Part shown: positions 56,197 through 63,383 of the stretch, in pieces
Layout: each line of letters opens with the position of its first letter
Position numbering within the stretch: position 1 is the stretch's first letter
NCBI GenBank assembly: GCA_964360335.1
Contig: CAYHVH010000002.1
Span: 1 to 64,000, forward strand
DNA: 64,000 bases
Direction of reading: 5' to 3'
Origin: CAYHVH01 sp964360335
Lineage (GTDB): Bacteria > Patescibacteriota > Doudnabacteria > UBA920 > 2-01-FULL-46-14
Notes under the pieces: model-generated
Seen by the model: only the letters and a program-made list of their open reading frames with translations
Database searches by the model: none
What the model was told of the DNA's origin: nothing
Position numbers and translations under genes: made by a program

Positions 56197-57387
56197 ATGA
56201 AAAAAGTTCATCCTGAGCGTAGCCGAAGGATTCTGGTAGCAATGAGCGGGGGTGTGGACTCTTCGGTGGCGGCGGCCTTGCTAAAAAAGCAAGGTTATCT
56301 AGTGGTGGGCGCGTATATGAAAAACTTCTCCGAAGAGTCCTGGAAAGGAGTGATCAAAGCCGATTGTCCATGGCGGCAGGACCTCGCGGACGCCCGCGCA
56401 GTCTGCGAACTTTTGGGAATTGAGCTTCGGAGCTTTAATTTCGAAAAAGAGTATTCAGAAAAGGTCATCGAATACTTTTTCGCCGAGTATGCCGCCGGCC
56501 GGACTCCCAATCCCGACATCAAGTGCAATAAAGAAATTAAATTTGGCTTATTTTTGGAAAAGGCCCTGGGGTTAGGCTTTGATTATATCGCCACCGGACA
56601 TTATGCGCGGATTCGAAAGGCTAACGCCCCCCAACCCCCGCTTAAGGTAAGAGGGGGAGAGGGGGAGTTATGCCTTCTCAAAGGCCGCGACCCTCAAAAA
56701 GATCAGTCTTACTTTCTCTACACCCTCACCCAAAACCAACTCGCTCGGACTTTATTTCCGATCGGCAAGTACACCAAGCTCCAAGTCCGGGCCTTGGCGC
56801 GAAAATTCGGCCTCCCCAACGCCGAAAAAAAGGACTCGCAGGGAGTGTGCTTTGTCGGGCACATCAACTTACGCGAATTCTTGAAGCAGCGAATACCCGA
56901 AAGGGTAGGGGAGATTGTTACGACTTCCGGACAAGTCATTGGATCTCATCATGGCGCTGCCTACTTTACGATTGGCCAAAGGGAAGGAATAGGAATTGGC
57001 GGCGGTAGCCCTTATTATGTTGTGCAAAAGGACGTCATAAAGAATCGGGTAGTCGTCGCACGAAAAACTTTAGTCCCTGAGCTTGCCCCCCCGCCGAAGC
57101 CAGGCGAAGGCTGGGTCGAGGGGCCACCGACTTTGTATTCAAAATCCGTGATGGTCAAGGACATTCACTGGATTGGTGAAAAACCCAAACTGCCGCTTAA
57201 GTGTTCTGCCAAAATCCGCTACCAGCAAGAAGATCAGGAGTGCGCTGTATTTCCCTCCCCAGGCGTGGGGAGGGTAGGGGAGAGGTCGCTCTTGGTCAAA
57301 TTCAAAATCCCCCAGTTCGCCCCTGCTCCCGGCCAGGCGGTAGTGTTTTATGACGGCGAAAAGGTCTTAGGAGGCGGTACTATTTAA
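56197..57387 (+). CDS. mnmA: tRNA-specific 2-thiouridylase MnmA
   Basis: 396 aa. PP-loop AMSGGVDSSVAAALL (~13-27), catalytic Cys in NPDIKCNKEIKFG and Cys in GVCFVGHINLREFL, then GYFTIGQREG-type AAYFTIGQREGIGIGG. Thiolates U34 of tRNA Lys, Glu and Gln. Four palindromic repeats are in frame: codons ~3-11 (HPERSRRI), ~143-156, ~294-309 and ~353-364; together they add about 50 residues to the family length of ~350-370. The enzyme must tolerate these loops. Confidence 0.95.
   Translation: MKKVHPERSRRILVAMSGGVDSSVAAALLKKQGYLVVGAYMKNFSEESWKGVIKADCPWRQDLADARAVCELLGIELRSFNFEKEYSEKVIEYFFAEYAAGRTPNPDIKCNKEIKFGLFLEKALGLGFDYIATGHYARIRKANAPQPPLKVRGGEGELCLLKGRDPQKDQSYFLYTLTQNQLARTLFPIGKYTKLQVRALARKFGLPNAEKKDSQGVCFVGHINLREFLKQRIPERVGEIVTTSGQVIGSHHGAAYFTIGQREGIGIGGGSPYYVVQKDVIKNRVVVARKTLVPELAPPPKPGEGWVEGPPTLYSKSVMVKDIHWIGEKPKLPLKCSAKIRYQQEDQECAVFPSPGVGRVGERSLLVKFKIPQFAPAPGQAVVFYDGEKVLGGGTI
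56206..56229. repeat. Repeat at the mnmA start
   Basis: TCATCCTGAGCGTAGCCGAAGGA encodes HPERSRR directly after the first codons, related to the TCATCCTTCGG...AGGATGA hairpin at 27490-27520. Confidence 0.7.
56625..56666. repeat. CCCCC/GGGGG repeat in mnmA
   Basis: CGCCCCCCAACCCCCGC mirrored by GAGGGGGAGAGGGGGAG; encodes NAPQPPLKVRGGEGE. Confidence 0.75.
57076..57124. repeat. GAGCTTGCCC repeat in mnmA, paired with UvrD copy
   Basis: Encodes PELAPPPKPGEGWVEG. Near-identical to 15358-15406 and read in the same frame. Confidence 0.85.
57253..57288. repeat. CTCCCC palindromic repeat in mnmA
   Basis: CCCTCCCCA-GGCG-TGGGGAGGG then TAGGGGAGAGGTCG: the reverse orientation of the nnrD copies. Encodes FPSPGVGRVGERS. 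Confidence 0.85.
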
Positions 57388-57439
57388 GAAGTTTCCGCTT
57401 GCTCACTTTTGCGCGATCGCACAAAAGTTGACAATCAAA

Positions 57440-57468
57440 AAACGGCTCAACCGACGGTTGAGCCGTTT
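57440..57468. terminator. Bidirectional terminator between mnmA and the pyrophosphatase gene
   Basis: AACGGCTCAACC-GAC-GGTTGAGCCGTT with A-run before and T-run after, so usable from both strands of this convergent pair. Confidence 0.85.
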
Positions 57469-57510
57469 TGCGGACTAGATTCTTCGCTACGCTCAGAATG
57501 ACGAGAAAAA

Positions 57511-59610
57511 CTAAACCAAAAACCTCACAATCAGCAAGGCGACGATATTGATGATTTTAATCATCGGGTTGATGGCTGGCCCGGCTGTGTCTTTGTACGG
57601 ATCGCCGACCGTGTCGCCGGTGACAGCCGCGGCGTGGGCCGGGGAGCCCTTGCCGTCCAGGTTTCCTTCCTCAATAAACTTTTTGGCATTGTCCCAAGCT
57701 GCCCCGCCGGAAGTCATGGAGATTGCCACAAACAGGCCAGTGATGATGGAACCCACGAGTAATCCGCCGAGGGCCTTGGGGCCAAGCGTAAAACCAACTA
57801 AAATCGGCACGGCGACCGGCAGCAGTGCTGGAATTATCATCTCCTTAATTGCGGCCCGGGTTACAATATCAACTGCCCGGGCATAATCCGGCTTTGTCGT
57901 GCCTGCCATAATTCCTTTGATTTCCCGAAATTGCCGCCGGACTTCTTCTACTACGGCGCTCCCGGCTTTCCCCACCGCCCGCATGGCCATCGAGCCGAAA
58001 AGATAGGGAAGGAGCGCGCCGATTAAAAGTCCCGCCAAAACTTCCACATCAGACAATTCGAACGCAAGACGCGCTCCTAGACCAGCCAGTTCCTGGGTAT
58101 ACGCGCCAAACAGGACAAGTGCGGCAAGGCCAGCCGACGCGATAGCATAGCCCTTGGTCACGGCCTTCGTGGTATTACCAACGGCATCCAGAGCGTCGGT
58201 TACTTTTCGCACATCGTCCGGGAGATGAGCCATTTCCGCAATTCCACCAGCGTTGTCCGTGATTGGGCCAAATGCATCAACCGCAACGATGATACCAGTA
58301 AGTGACAGGAGCGCTACGACAGCAATGCCTACTCCATAGATGCCCGCTAAGCCAAAACTCACCAGAATCCCGGCAACGATCAGAAGGGCAGGTAATGCGG
58401 TCGACTCCATGCTCATCGCAAGACCGGTGATGATGTTTGTGCCATGCCCGGTCGTCGAAGATTTGGCAATTGACTGTACGGGACGGAATTTTTTTGAGGT
58501 GTAATATTCGGTTATAACAAACATCCCCAGGGCGATTAAAAGTCCAACAGCGGAAGCCAAAAAGACATGACTAGGAGACGGCAAATTGACGAGCTCGCAT
58601 TTCGCTCCGACCATGTCCGGGCAGCCGCCACTGATTTGTCCGTTGATCAGAAAGTAATCCCCTATGTACATCGAGTCAAAGCTTTTCAGGCCAAGAGCGG
58701 TTGGGTTGGCAATCACGTAGTAGAAACCTAATAGCCCCAGCATCCCGCTAACTAGGAGACCCTTATAGAGCGCAGTCATAATCTTTAGCTTTTCTGATTT
58801 CGGGAGTCTCACGAAAAAAGAACCAATAATGGAAGCGAATATTGCGATGCCCCCCATAACCAAAGGCAGGTTCACCACTCCGGCCGAGCCTGGATACAGG
58901 AGTTTTCCAAGAAGCATCACAGACAGGAGAGAAACTACGTAAGTCTCGAAAAGGTCCGCGGCCATGCCTGCGCAATCACCGACATTGTCACCCACATTAT
59001 CCGCAATGACTCCTGGATTGCGCGGGTCGTCCTCCGGGATACCCGCCTCAATTTTCCCTACCAAGTCCGCGCCGACATCCGCGCCTTTGGTGAAAATTCC
59101 GCCGCCTAAGCGGGCAAAAACAGAAATGAGCGAGCCGCCAAAGCCCAGACCGACCAACGCTTTCAAGTCCCCGGTTACGGCGTAAAATCCGGCGACGGAC
59201 AGCAAAGCCAGGCCTACCACCAGGAAACCGGTAACCGAGCCGCCCTTGAAGGCCAAGTGCAACGCCTGCGCAAGTCCGCTTTTCGCCGCCTCGGCAGTCC
59301 GGACATTAGCCCGCACTGATACACTCATTCCAATATACCCGGCCAAAGCCGAAGCGACAGCGCCCACCAGAAACGCCAGAGCGGTCGAACCGTTGAGCAG
59401 AAGCCAAATCAGAATGGCGAGGACCACAGCCACAATCCCGACCGCGAGATATTGCCTCTTGAGATACGCTCTCGCGCCCTCCTGAATGGCCGCGGCAATA
59501 CTTCGCATTTTTTCATCACCAGCCGGCTTCTGGACGATTTGATAGGTCAAAAGCAAACCGTAACCGATAGCCAGAAGCGACGAAATGATCGCAAACCCTA
59601 AAACACTCAT
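57511..59610 (-). CDS. hppA: Membrane-bound proton-translocating pyrophosphatase
   Basis: 699 aa from ATG 59610 (a TTG at 59646 is an alternative). About 16 membrane helices. PPi-binding motifs: FTKGADVGADLVGKIEAGIPEDDPRNPGVIADNVGDNVGD-type block (~190-230) and the C-terminal DNAKKFIEEGNLDGKG...GDTVGDPYKDTAGPA block. The motif VGNTTKAVTKG has Lys at the position that distinguishes K-independent proton pumps from K-dependent enzymes (Ala). Uses pyrophosphate to build a proton gradient, which could support SecDF. Confidence 0.95.
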   Translation of the reverse strand: MSVLGFAIISSLLAIGYGLLLTYQIVQKPAGDEKMRSIAAAIQEGARAYLKRQYLAVGIVAVVLAILIWLLLNGSTALAFLVGAVASALAGYIGMSVSVRANVRTAEAAKSGLAQALHLAFKGGSVTGFLVVGLALLSVAGFYAVTGDLKALVGLGFGGSLISVFARLGGGIFTKGADVGADLVGKIEAGIPEDDPRNPGVIADNVGDNVGDCAGMAADLFETYVVSLLSVMLLGKLLYPGSAGVVNLPLVMGGIAIFASIIGSFFVRLPKSEKLKIMTALYKGLLVSGMLGLLGFYYVIANPTALGLKSFDSMYIGDYFLINGQISGGCPDMVGAKCELVNLPSPSHVFLASAVGLLIALGMFVITEYYTSKKFRPVQSIAKSSTTGHGTNIITGLAMSMESTALPALLIVAGILVSFGLAGIYGVGIAVVALLSLTGIIVAVDAFGPITDNAGGIAEMAHLPDDVRKVTDALDAVGNTTKAVTKGYAIASAGLAALVLFGAYTQELAGLGARLAFELSDVEVLAGLLIGALLPYLFGSMAMRAVGKAGSAVVEEVRRQFREIKGIMAGTTKPDYARAVDIVTRAAIKEMIIPALLPVAVPILVGFTLGPKALGGLLVGSIITGLFVAISMTSGGAAWDNAKKFIEEGNLDGKGSPAHAAAVTGDTVGDPYKDTAGPAINPMIKIINIVALLIVRFLV

Positions 59611-59713
59611 AATATTAAAAAAATTAACTTCTCGCCATAACTTCAATTACCCTAATTCTAGCCAAAAAGGGGGCGAACACGCAAATCTCTGAAAAACTTA
59701 TCCACACAGAATT

Positions 59714-59743
59714 TTGGCGCTCCCGGAAGCTTTCTTTTATAAT
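59714..59743 (+). promoter_or_regulatory. Promoter of the 59804 gene
   Basis: TTGGCG (59714-59719), 18-nt spacer, TATAAT (59738-59743). Leader of about 54 nt with AGGGGGTGAT (59787-59796), nearly the full anti-Shine-Dalgarno complement. Confidence 0.65.
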
Positions 59744-59803
59744 GGATGTGAAAAAAGATGCAGGCGAGACTGAAGCCCAGAAGGAAAGGGGGTGATTAGC
59801 AAG

Positions 59804-60163
59804 ATGGCAAAAACGTTTGCAATGTTAGTAGGATGGGTACTGGTTATTGTTGGAGTTCTCAACTTCTTTGTAGAACCGATTAGACTTCTGCCCGCGCACG
59901 GTGTGTTTCACATTGCCGCCGGTGCTTTAGGTATTTGGGCCGCCAAAAGCCACGCTGTAGGATATGCGATGTGGGTCGGAATTATCGGGGTGGTGTTGGC
60001 AGTTTTGGGATTCTTTGGACTCACAAACGTCCTCGATTTGATTAATCTCCCTACCTGGATCAACGTCATTCACCTGGTCTTGGGAATCTGGGGTCTGTGG
60101 ACGTACTGGGCGGCAACCAAGAAACCAGCTGCGACCGGAGCCGGTCCCGCCGGGGCGATGTAG
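59804..60163 (+). CDS. Small four-helix membrane protein, unknown (DUF4383-like)
   Basis: 119 aa from ATG 59804, chosen because an ideal Shine-Dalgarno site lies 7 nt upstream; a GTG at 59792 is part of that site. Helices at ~4-24, ~33-48, ~55-75 and ~85-107; HGVFHIAAGALGIWAAK and INVIHLVLGIWGLWTYW form an internal repeat. Alternating Gly/Trp content resembles DUF4383-type proteins. Confidence 0.65.
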   Translation: MAKTFAMLVGWVLVIVGVLNFFVEPIRLLPAHGVFHIAAGALGIWAAKSHAVGYAMWVGIIGVVLAVLGFFGLTNVLDLINLPTWINVIHLVLGIWGLWTYWAATKKPAATGAGPAGAM

Positions 60164-60297
60164 TTAGTCTAGAAATTTGCGATAAACCCCGCACCACTTT
60201 TGCTTAGGTTCGGGTCGGTAGTTATGGTAATCCGAGGATTTCTCGTCGCTTATCCTAAAAAGCATACTCCGTTCAAAAGTCGTCGGGGTAAACCAAA

Positions 60298-60323
60298 AAC
60301 CCTCGCTCCTAGCGGGGGTTTTT
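60298..60323. terminator. Bidirectional terminator
   Basis: AACCCTCGCT-CCT-AGCGGGGGTT followed by TTT (five T counting the stem end) on the plus strand and TTTTTGG on the minus strand. It lies between the 59804 gene and the leftward 55-residue ORF. Confidence 0.75.
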
Positions 60324-60324
60324 G

Positions 60325-60492
60325 TCATTCCTGACGCGGTTTCTTGAAGACAGCAAACATTTCCTGCCGGTAGCGATACAAGAAATAGAACATTGCCAAT
60401 ATTACCAGGGCAAATTCCAGCTGGTGAAGATAGTGTACGAGCCACTCCTGAAGGGGATTGGTTGTTGCTCGCGAAGGAAGCTCGTGATGCAT
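60325..60492 (-). CDS. Small single-helix membrane protein, unknown
   Basis: 55 aa from the ATG at 60492. Sequence starts MHHELPSRATTNPLQEW, then one membrane helix (LEFALVILAMFYFLYRY) and a basic tail. A short ORF between two hairpins; expression would need read-through from the RRM gene or its own promoter. Tentative. Confidence 0.4.
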   Translation of the reverse strand: MHHELPSRATTNPLQEWLVHYLHQLEFALVILAMFYFLYRYRQEMFAVFKKPRQE

Positions 60493-60502
60493 AGAAAGGC
60501 AA

Positions 60503-60531
60503 ACTCCGCCCTCGATAAGCTCGGGGCGGAG
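60503..60531 (-). terminator. Hairpin after the RRM gene
   Basis: ACTCCGCCC / GGGCGGAGT with partly paired loop, followed on the minus strand by TTGCCTTTC. Probable but weak terminator. Confidence 0.55.
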
Positions 60532-60547
60532 TCGCAAGTCTCAAACC

Positions 60548-60874
60548 TTAAAAACTATCCTGCCGTGATCCGTAGCCGCCTCTGCCACCGCCGCGGTCGC
60601 CGAAATTTCGGCGGGGGGCGCGGGGCTGCAAGGGACGGGCTTCGTTGACCACAATCTTTCTGCCTTCGATCTCATAGCCATTGAGCATTTCAACAGCCTT
60701 GTCCGACTCCTCGTCGGATGACATCTCGACAAACCCGAAGCCTTTGGACCGGCCGGAGAATTTGTCGGTGATGACGGAGGCAGAAGAGACGGTGCCTGCT
60801 TGGGAAAAAAGATCCTGCAGGTCGCGATCAGTGGTTTTGTAAGGAAGACTCCCTACGAAAAGCCGTTTGGTCAC
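60548..60874 (-). CDS. RNA-binding protein with RRM domain
   Basis: 108 aa from GTG 60874 (AAGGA 7 nt upstream). Single RRM: RNP2 RLFVGSLPY (5-13), RNP1 SKGFGFVEM (~44-52), GYEIEGRKIVV. Gly/Arg-rich tail (RRNFGDRGGGRGGYG) as in cyanobacterial and plant glycine-rich RNA-binding proteins. Likely binds mRNA, perhaps in the cold. The predicted promoter at 60997-61025 gives a ~110-nt leader, which could carry autoregulation. Confidence 0.85.
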   Translation of the reverse strand: MTKRLFVGSLPYKTTDRDLQDLFSQAGTVSSASVITDKFSGRSKGFGFVEMSSDEESDKAVEMLNGYEIEGRKIVVNEARPLQPRAPRRNFGDRGGGRGGYGSRQDSF

Positions 60875-60996
60875 TTCTCTGTCCTTATTTAGCACGAGTA
60901 GGGGTCCGAACAAAACCACACTAACTAGTTGCTAACTTGTTAAGATTCAAGCAGTTCACGGGTCCGCGAACGGATGTGTGTTCGTACTGCCTCCGC

Positions 60997-61025
60997 AGTA
61001 TAACCCACAGCGCCAAATAAATCAA
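60997..61025 (-). promoter_or_regulatory. Promoter of the RRM gene
   Basis: Minus strand: TTGATT (61025-61020), 17-nt spacer, TATACT (61002-60997). The region 60920-61176 contains no ORF I can support. Confidence 0.65.
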
Positions 61026-61099
61026 GTGCGTGAGGGTTTTCTGGCAAAAAGCCCCTGCACGAAGCTCTTGGTCAGGTGGACGAGCTGCCGCATAAACAA

Positions 61100-61127
61100 A
61101 AACGCGGCAACTGCCGTATTTAGCCGC
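61100..61127 (-). terminator. Terminator of the 62300-61177 operon
   Basis: Minus strand: nested GCGGC/GCCGC and CGGCA/TGCCG stems followed by CGTTTTTGTTT. Confidence 0.6.
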
Positions 61128-61176
61128 GCTCGCCGGTCATACCATTGCCAAAACCTCTTCATCCCCAGGGGAGAAA

Positions 61177-61434
61177 CTAGAGGCTGTTCAAGTCAGCATC
61201 GACCGCCTGAAATTCGGCGTCCAGATCCCCAAGGTTAAGAGTCCCGAGATCCTGCTCAATACTCATGGTCTGGTCGTCTGGTGCCGCCGAGAGGTCCTGC
61301 TGCCCGGCCGGGGGTGTGGCCAGTGGTTGAGGAGATCCCTTCCGGCCCGGCCCGATAAACTGGGTGAAGAGCAGGGCCAAGACCGTCACCGCGACGATGA
61401 AGACCACCAGAAAAATTAGTTTTTTGTAATTCAT
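61177..61434 (-). CDS. Short membrane-anchored protein, unknown
   Basis: 85 aa. N-terminal helix (~6-27), Pro/Gln linker and acidic helical tail (SIEQDLGTLNLGDLDAEFQ, DADLNSL). Overlaps the coiled-coil gene upstream by 4 bp. No family recognised. Confidence 0.6.
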   Translation of the reverse strand: MNYKKLIFLVVFIVAVTVLALLFTQFIGPGRKGSPQPLATPPAGQQDLSAAPDDQTMSIEQDLGTLNLGDLDAEFQAVDADLNSL

Positions 61435-62300
61435 GGCAATAACTGGCTGGTTGAAGTGTTCTCGGCTTCATCTTCAGGTTCGATGTCGACTCGGGGAATT
61501 TTCGCCAAGGAAACGGCGGCGTTACGGACCGCGTCATGGGCCGCTTTTACCGTCTGGCGAACCCGCCGCAAATCGGCGTGGAGCGCCTGCCTGGCTTTGC
61601 CGACATCAACGCGTAAAGCCCCTTCGGTGCTGATCACAATCTCATAGGTCTTGCCTGCCTGAGTTTCGACTGCAGAGCGGCTCGCCCGGATGGCCTCGTC
61701 CGCCTCCGTGATGGCCTGCCGAACGGCGCTCACGTCCAAACCCCGTTCGGCCGCCTTGTCGGCCCGGCTACTCACTCGCTCCAAAATTCCCTCAAGCTTG
61801 TCCAGAACATTCGATAAGTGATTCAGGACCCGCTTGTTCAGCTCGTCTAGCTGCTCGTCAATGCGTTCCACGACCCGCTTTTTCCGCTCGTCCCGAATCT
61901 TCGCCAAACGGGCTTTGAGCTCTTCGCGCTTTTCTCTAATCCGTGCTTCCAAATCCTCCCGCTTCTCCTCCAGACGCTGCTGAAATTCATCGCGACGTTC
62001 TTGAAATTTCTCCTTCAGTTCCTCGCGTTTCTCCTGGAGGCGATTCTTCAATTCCTCAAGCCGTTTTTCCCGCTCCTCGTCATCCAGACGGCCGTCTCGC
62101 GGGGTACTCGTGGCGTTGAGGGCACCCACGCGCCGAGTTTCGGTCCCGACTTCCTGGCCTGCTTCCCTTACTCGACTCTGACCCTGCTGCGCGGCCTCTT
62201 GCCTCGACTTCGGGGGTCGGATCTCATTCGTTTGAGCCAAAGCCGGGGAGGCCAGCAAAAAAACGAGGAGGAAGATAGCGAGAATTTTTGTTTCAGTCAT
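61431..62300 (-). CDS. Exported coiled-coil protein
   Basis: 289 aa. Signal peptide (residues 1-22, ending SPALAQ). Residues ~72-140 are a long charged coiled coil with KREELKEKFQERRDEF-type repeats; ~150-265 further helices. Likely a periplasmic or surface structural protein. Promoter with consensus -35 and a -10 6 nt before the ATG. Confidence 0.7.
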   Translation of the reverse strand: MTETKILAIFLLVFLLASPALAQTNEIRPPKSRQEAAQQGQSRVREAGQEVGTETRRVGALNATSTPRDGRLDDEEREKRLEELKNRLQEKREELKEKFQERRDEFQQRLEEKREDLEARIREKREELKARLAKIRDERKKRVVERIDEQLDELNKRVLNHLSNVLDKLEGILERVSSRADKAAERGLDVSAVRQAITEADEAIRASRSAVETQAGKTYEIVISTEGALRVDVGKARQALHADLRRVRQTVKAAHDAVRNAAVSLAKIPRVDIEPEDEAENTSTSQLLP

Positions 62301-62306
62301 ACCTGC

Positions 62307-62336
62307 ATTAAAGACTAAGGTCTAAGGCTTTGTCAA
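62307..62336 (-). promoter_or_regulatory. Promoter of the coiled-coil protein gene
   Basis: Minus strand: TTGACA (62336-62331), 18-nt spacer, TTTAAT (62312-62307), then 6 nt to ATG 62300: leaderless. Confidence 0.7.
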
Positions 62337-62353
62337 AAAATCAGTGGATAAAT

Positions 62354-62833
62354 TTAGTCTGTTTTCTGGAGCGGGGGATAAAAATCTTTATCGATTGTTC
62401 GCTCGAAGCATATATAACCCACGGCGTGATCCCAAGCCTCAACCCCAGAGTACGGAGCGACCGGTCGCGGTCCTTTGGCCGGAATGAAGGCTTCTGGTTC
62501 TCGTCCACTGGCAGACGGGCTCGAGCGGAGAAAGGTTGCGCAGAGGGCGAAGGTCAGGGGACCTCTAACCTCGTAGCCATACTCCGCGCCTGTCTGCGGA
62601 TCGAGCGGCACTACTGTCCCGCGAATGTCATCTCGGAGATCAAGAAGTCTCGCCGGCAGGCGATCTTTACCTTGCCAGTAATAAATGATTTCCGACTGCA
62701 GATACTGAAGGTTCTGCACGCGTCGTTCGTCAAAACTGCGCAGACGCTGGTCCTGCGGGGAGCCGACGACAAAAAATCCCGCAATAACAGAAGCGGTGAC
62801 AACGGCAATGATGAGGTAGATGAAGTACTTCAT
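62354..62833 (-). CDS. Membrane-anchored pseudopilin-like protein, unknown
   Basis: 159 aa from the ATG at 62833; the open frame runs further upstream but over the preceding gene. One N-terminal helix (YFIYLIIAVVTASVIAGFFVV), then RVQNLQYLQSEIIYYWQGKDRLP, DLRDDI and VPLDPQTGAEYGYEV, a layout similar to type IV pilin-like or DUF proteins coupled to DUF5671 genes. Five bases after the DUF5671 gene. Confidence 0.65.
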   Translation of the reverse strand: MKYFIYLIIAVVTASVIAGFFVVGSPQDQRLRSFDERRVQNLQYLQSEIIYYWQGKDRLPARLLDLRDDIRGTVVPLDPQTGAEYGYEVRGPLTFALCATFLRSSPSASGREPEAFIPAKGPRPVAPYSGVEAWDHAVGYICFERTIDKDFYPPLQKTD

Positions 62834-62838
62834 CGGAA

Positions 62839-63345
62839 CTAACCCTCGTCCTTGTGTTTGCGCAGATCCCAGAGATAGTAGGAAAAAACTGAAACCGCGA
62901 TAAACATGACGGTCAGAATTTTCAGGATAAACCGCCATGTCAGATCGCCGCCGAGGAGGCTGTAAACGAGCGTTACCAAATCGACAATGATGATTATCGC
63001 GGCGAGAAACAGCGTGAGATAAATGAGCCACTTCCGGGTGCGCAAATTGAGCTTCTCGGGGCTCGCGGAGTAGATTTTGTTGAGGTACCGCGTCACCAGG
63101 ACATAGGTCGGAAAAACTATGATCAGGGAGGCAATAGATAACCGAATGGAGTTATAAGCGGCCGACAGCGAATAAGAGTTGCCCCCTTCTAGCGGATCCG
63201 GGATGCCGATGTTGATGTACTGGAAGATGAGAAGCCCGAATCGAATCGCGCTGAAGTACAGGGTAAAAATCGCCAGGAGATGCAAAAATACATCCTTTGG
63301 CCCGGTTTTAGGTCTTGGTGTTTGTTGCAAAAATGGCTCTGCCAT
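62839..63345 (-). CDS. DUF5671-type membrane protein
   Basis: 168 aa from ATG 63345. Four membrane helices (~20-42, ~58-82, ~103-125, ~132-155). The motif SAAYNSIRLSIASLIIVFPTYV fits DUF5671. Extended -10 (TGC-TAAATT, 63362-63354) lies 8 nt upstream, so again nearly leaderless. Function unknown. Confidence 0.7.
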   Translation of the reverse strand: MAEPFLQQTPRPKTGPKDVFLHLLAIFTLYFSAIRFGLLIFQYINIGIPDPLEGGNSYSLSAAYNSIRLSIASLIIVFPTYVLVTRYLNKIYSASPEKLNLRTRKWLIYLTLFLAAIIIIVDLVTLVYSLLGGDLTWRFILKILTVMFIAVSVFSYYLWDLRKHKDEG

Positions 63346-63383
63346 GCAGTTCCAATTTAGCATATCCGATCTCGAAGTGCAAA

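Noticed and set aside
59611..59646. TTG start of the pyrophosphatase
   Set aside because: A possible -10 lies 8 nt upstream, so it cannot be excluded, but the ATG at 59610 gives a typical N-terminus.
62834..63031. N-terminal extension of the pseudopilin-like protein
   Set aside because: It overlaps the DUF5671 gene in another frame and contains no membrane or domain logic.
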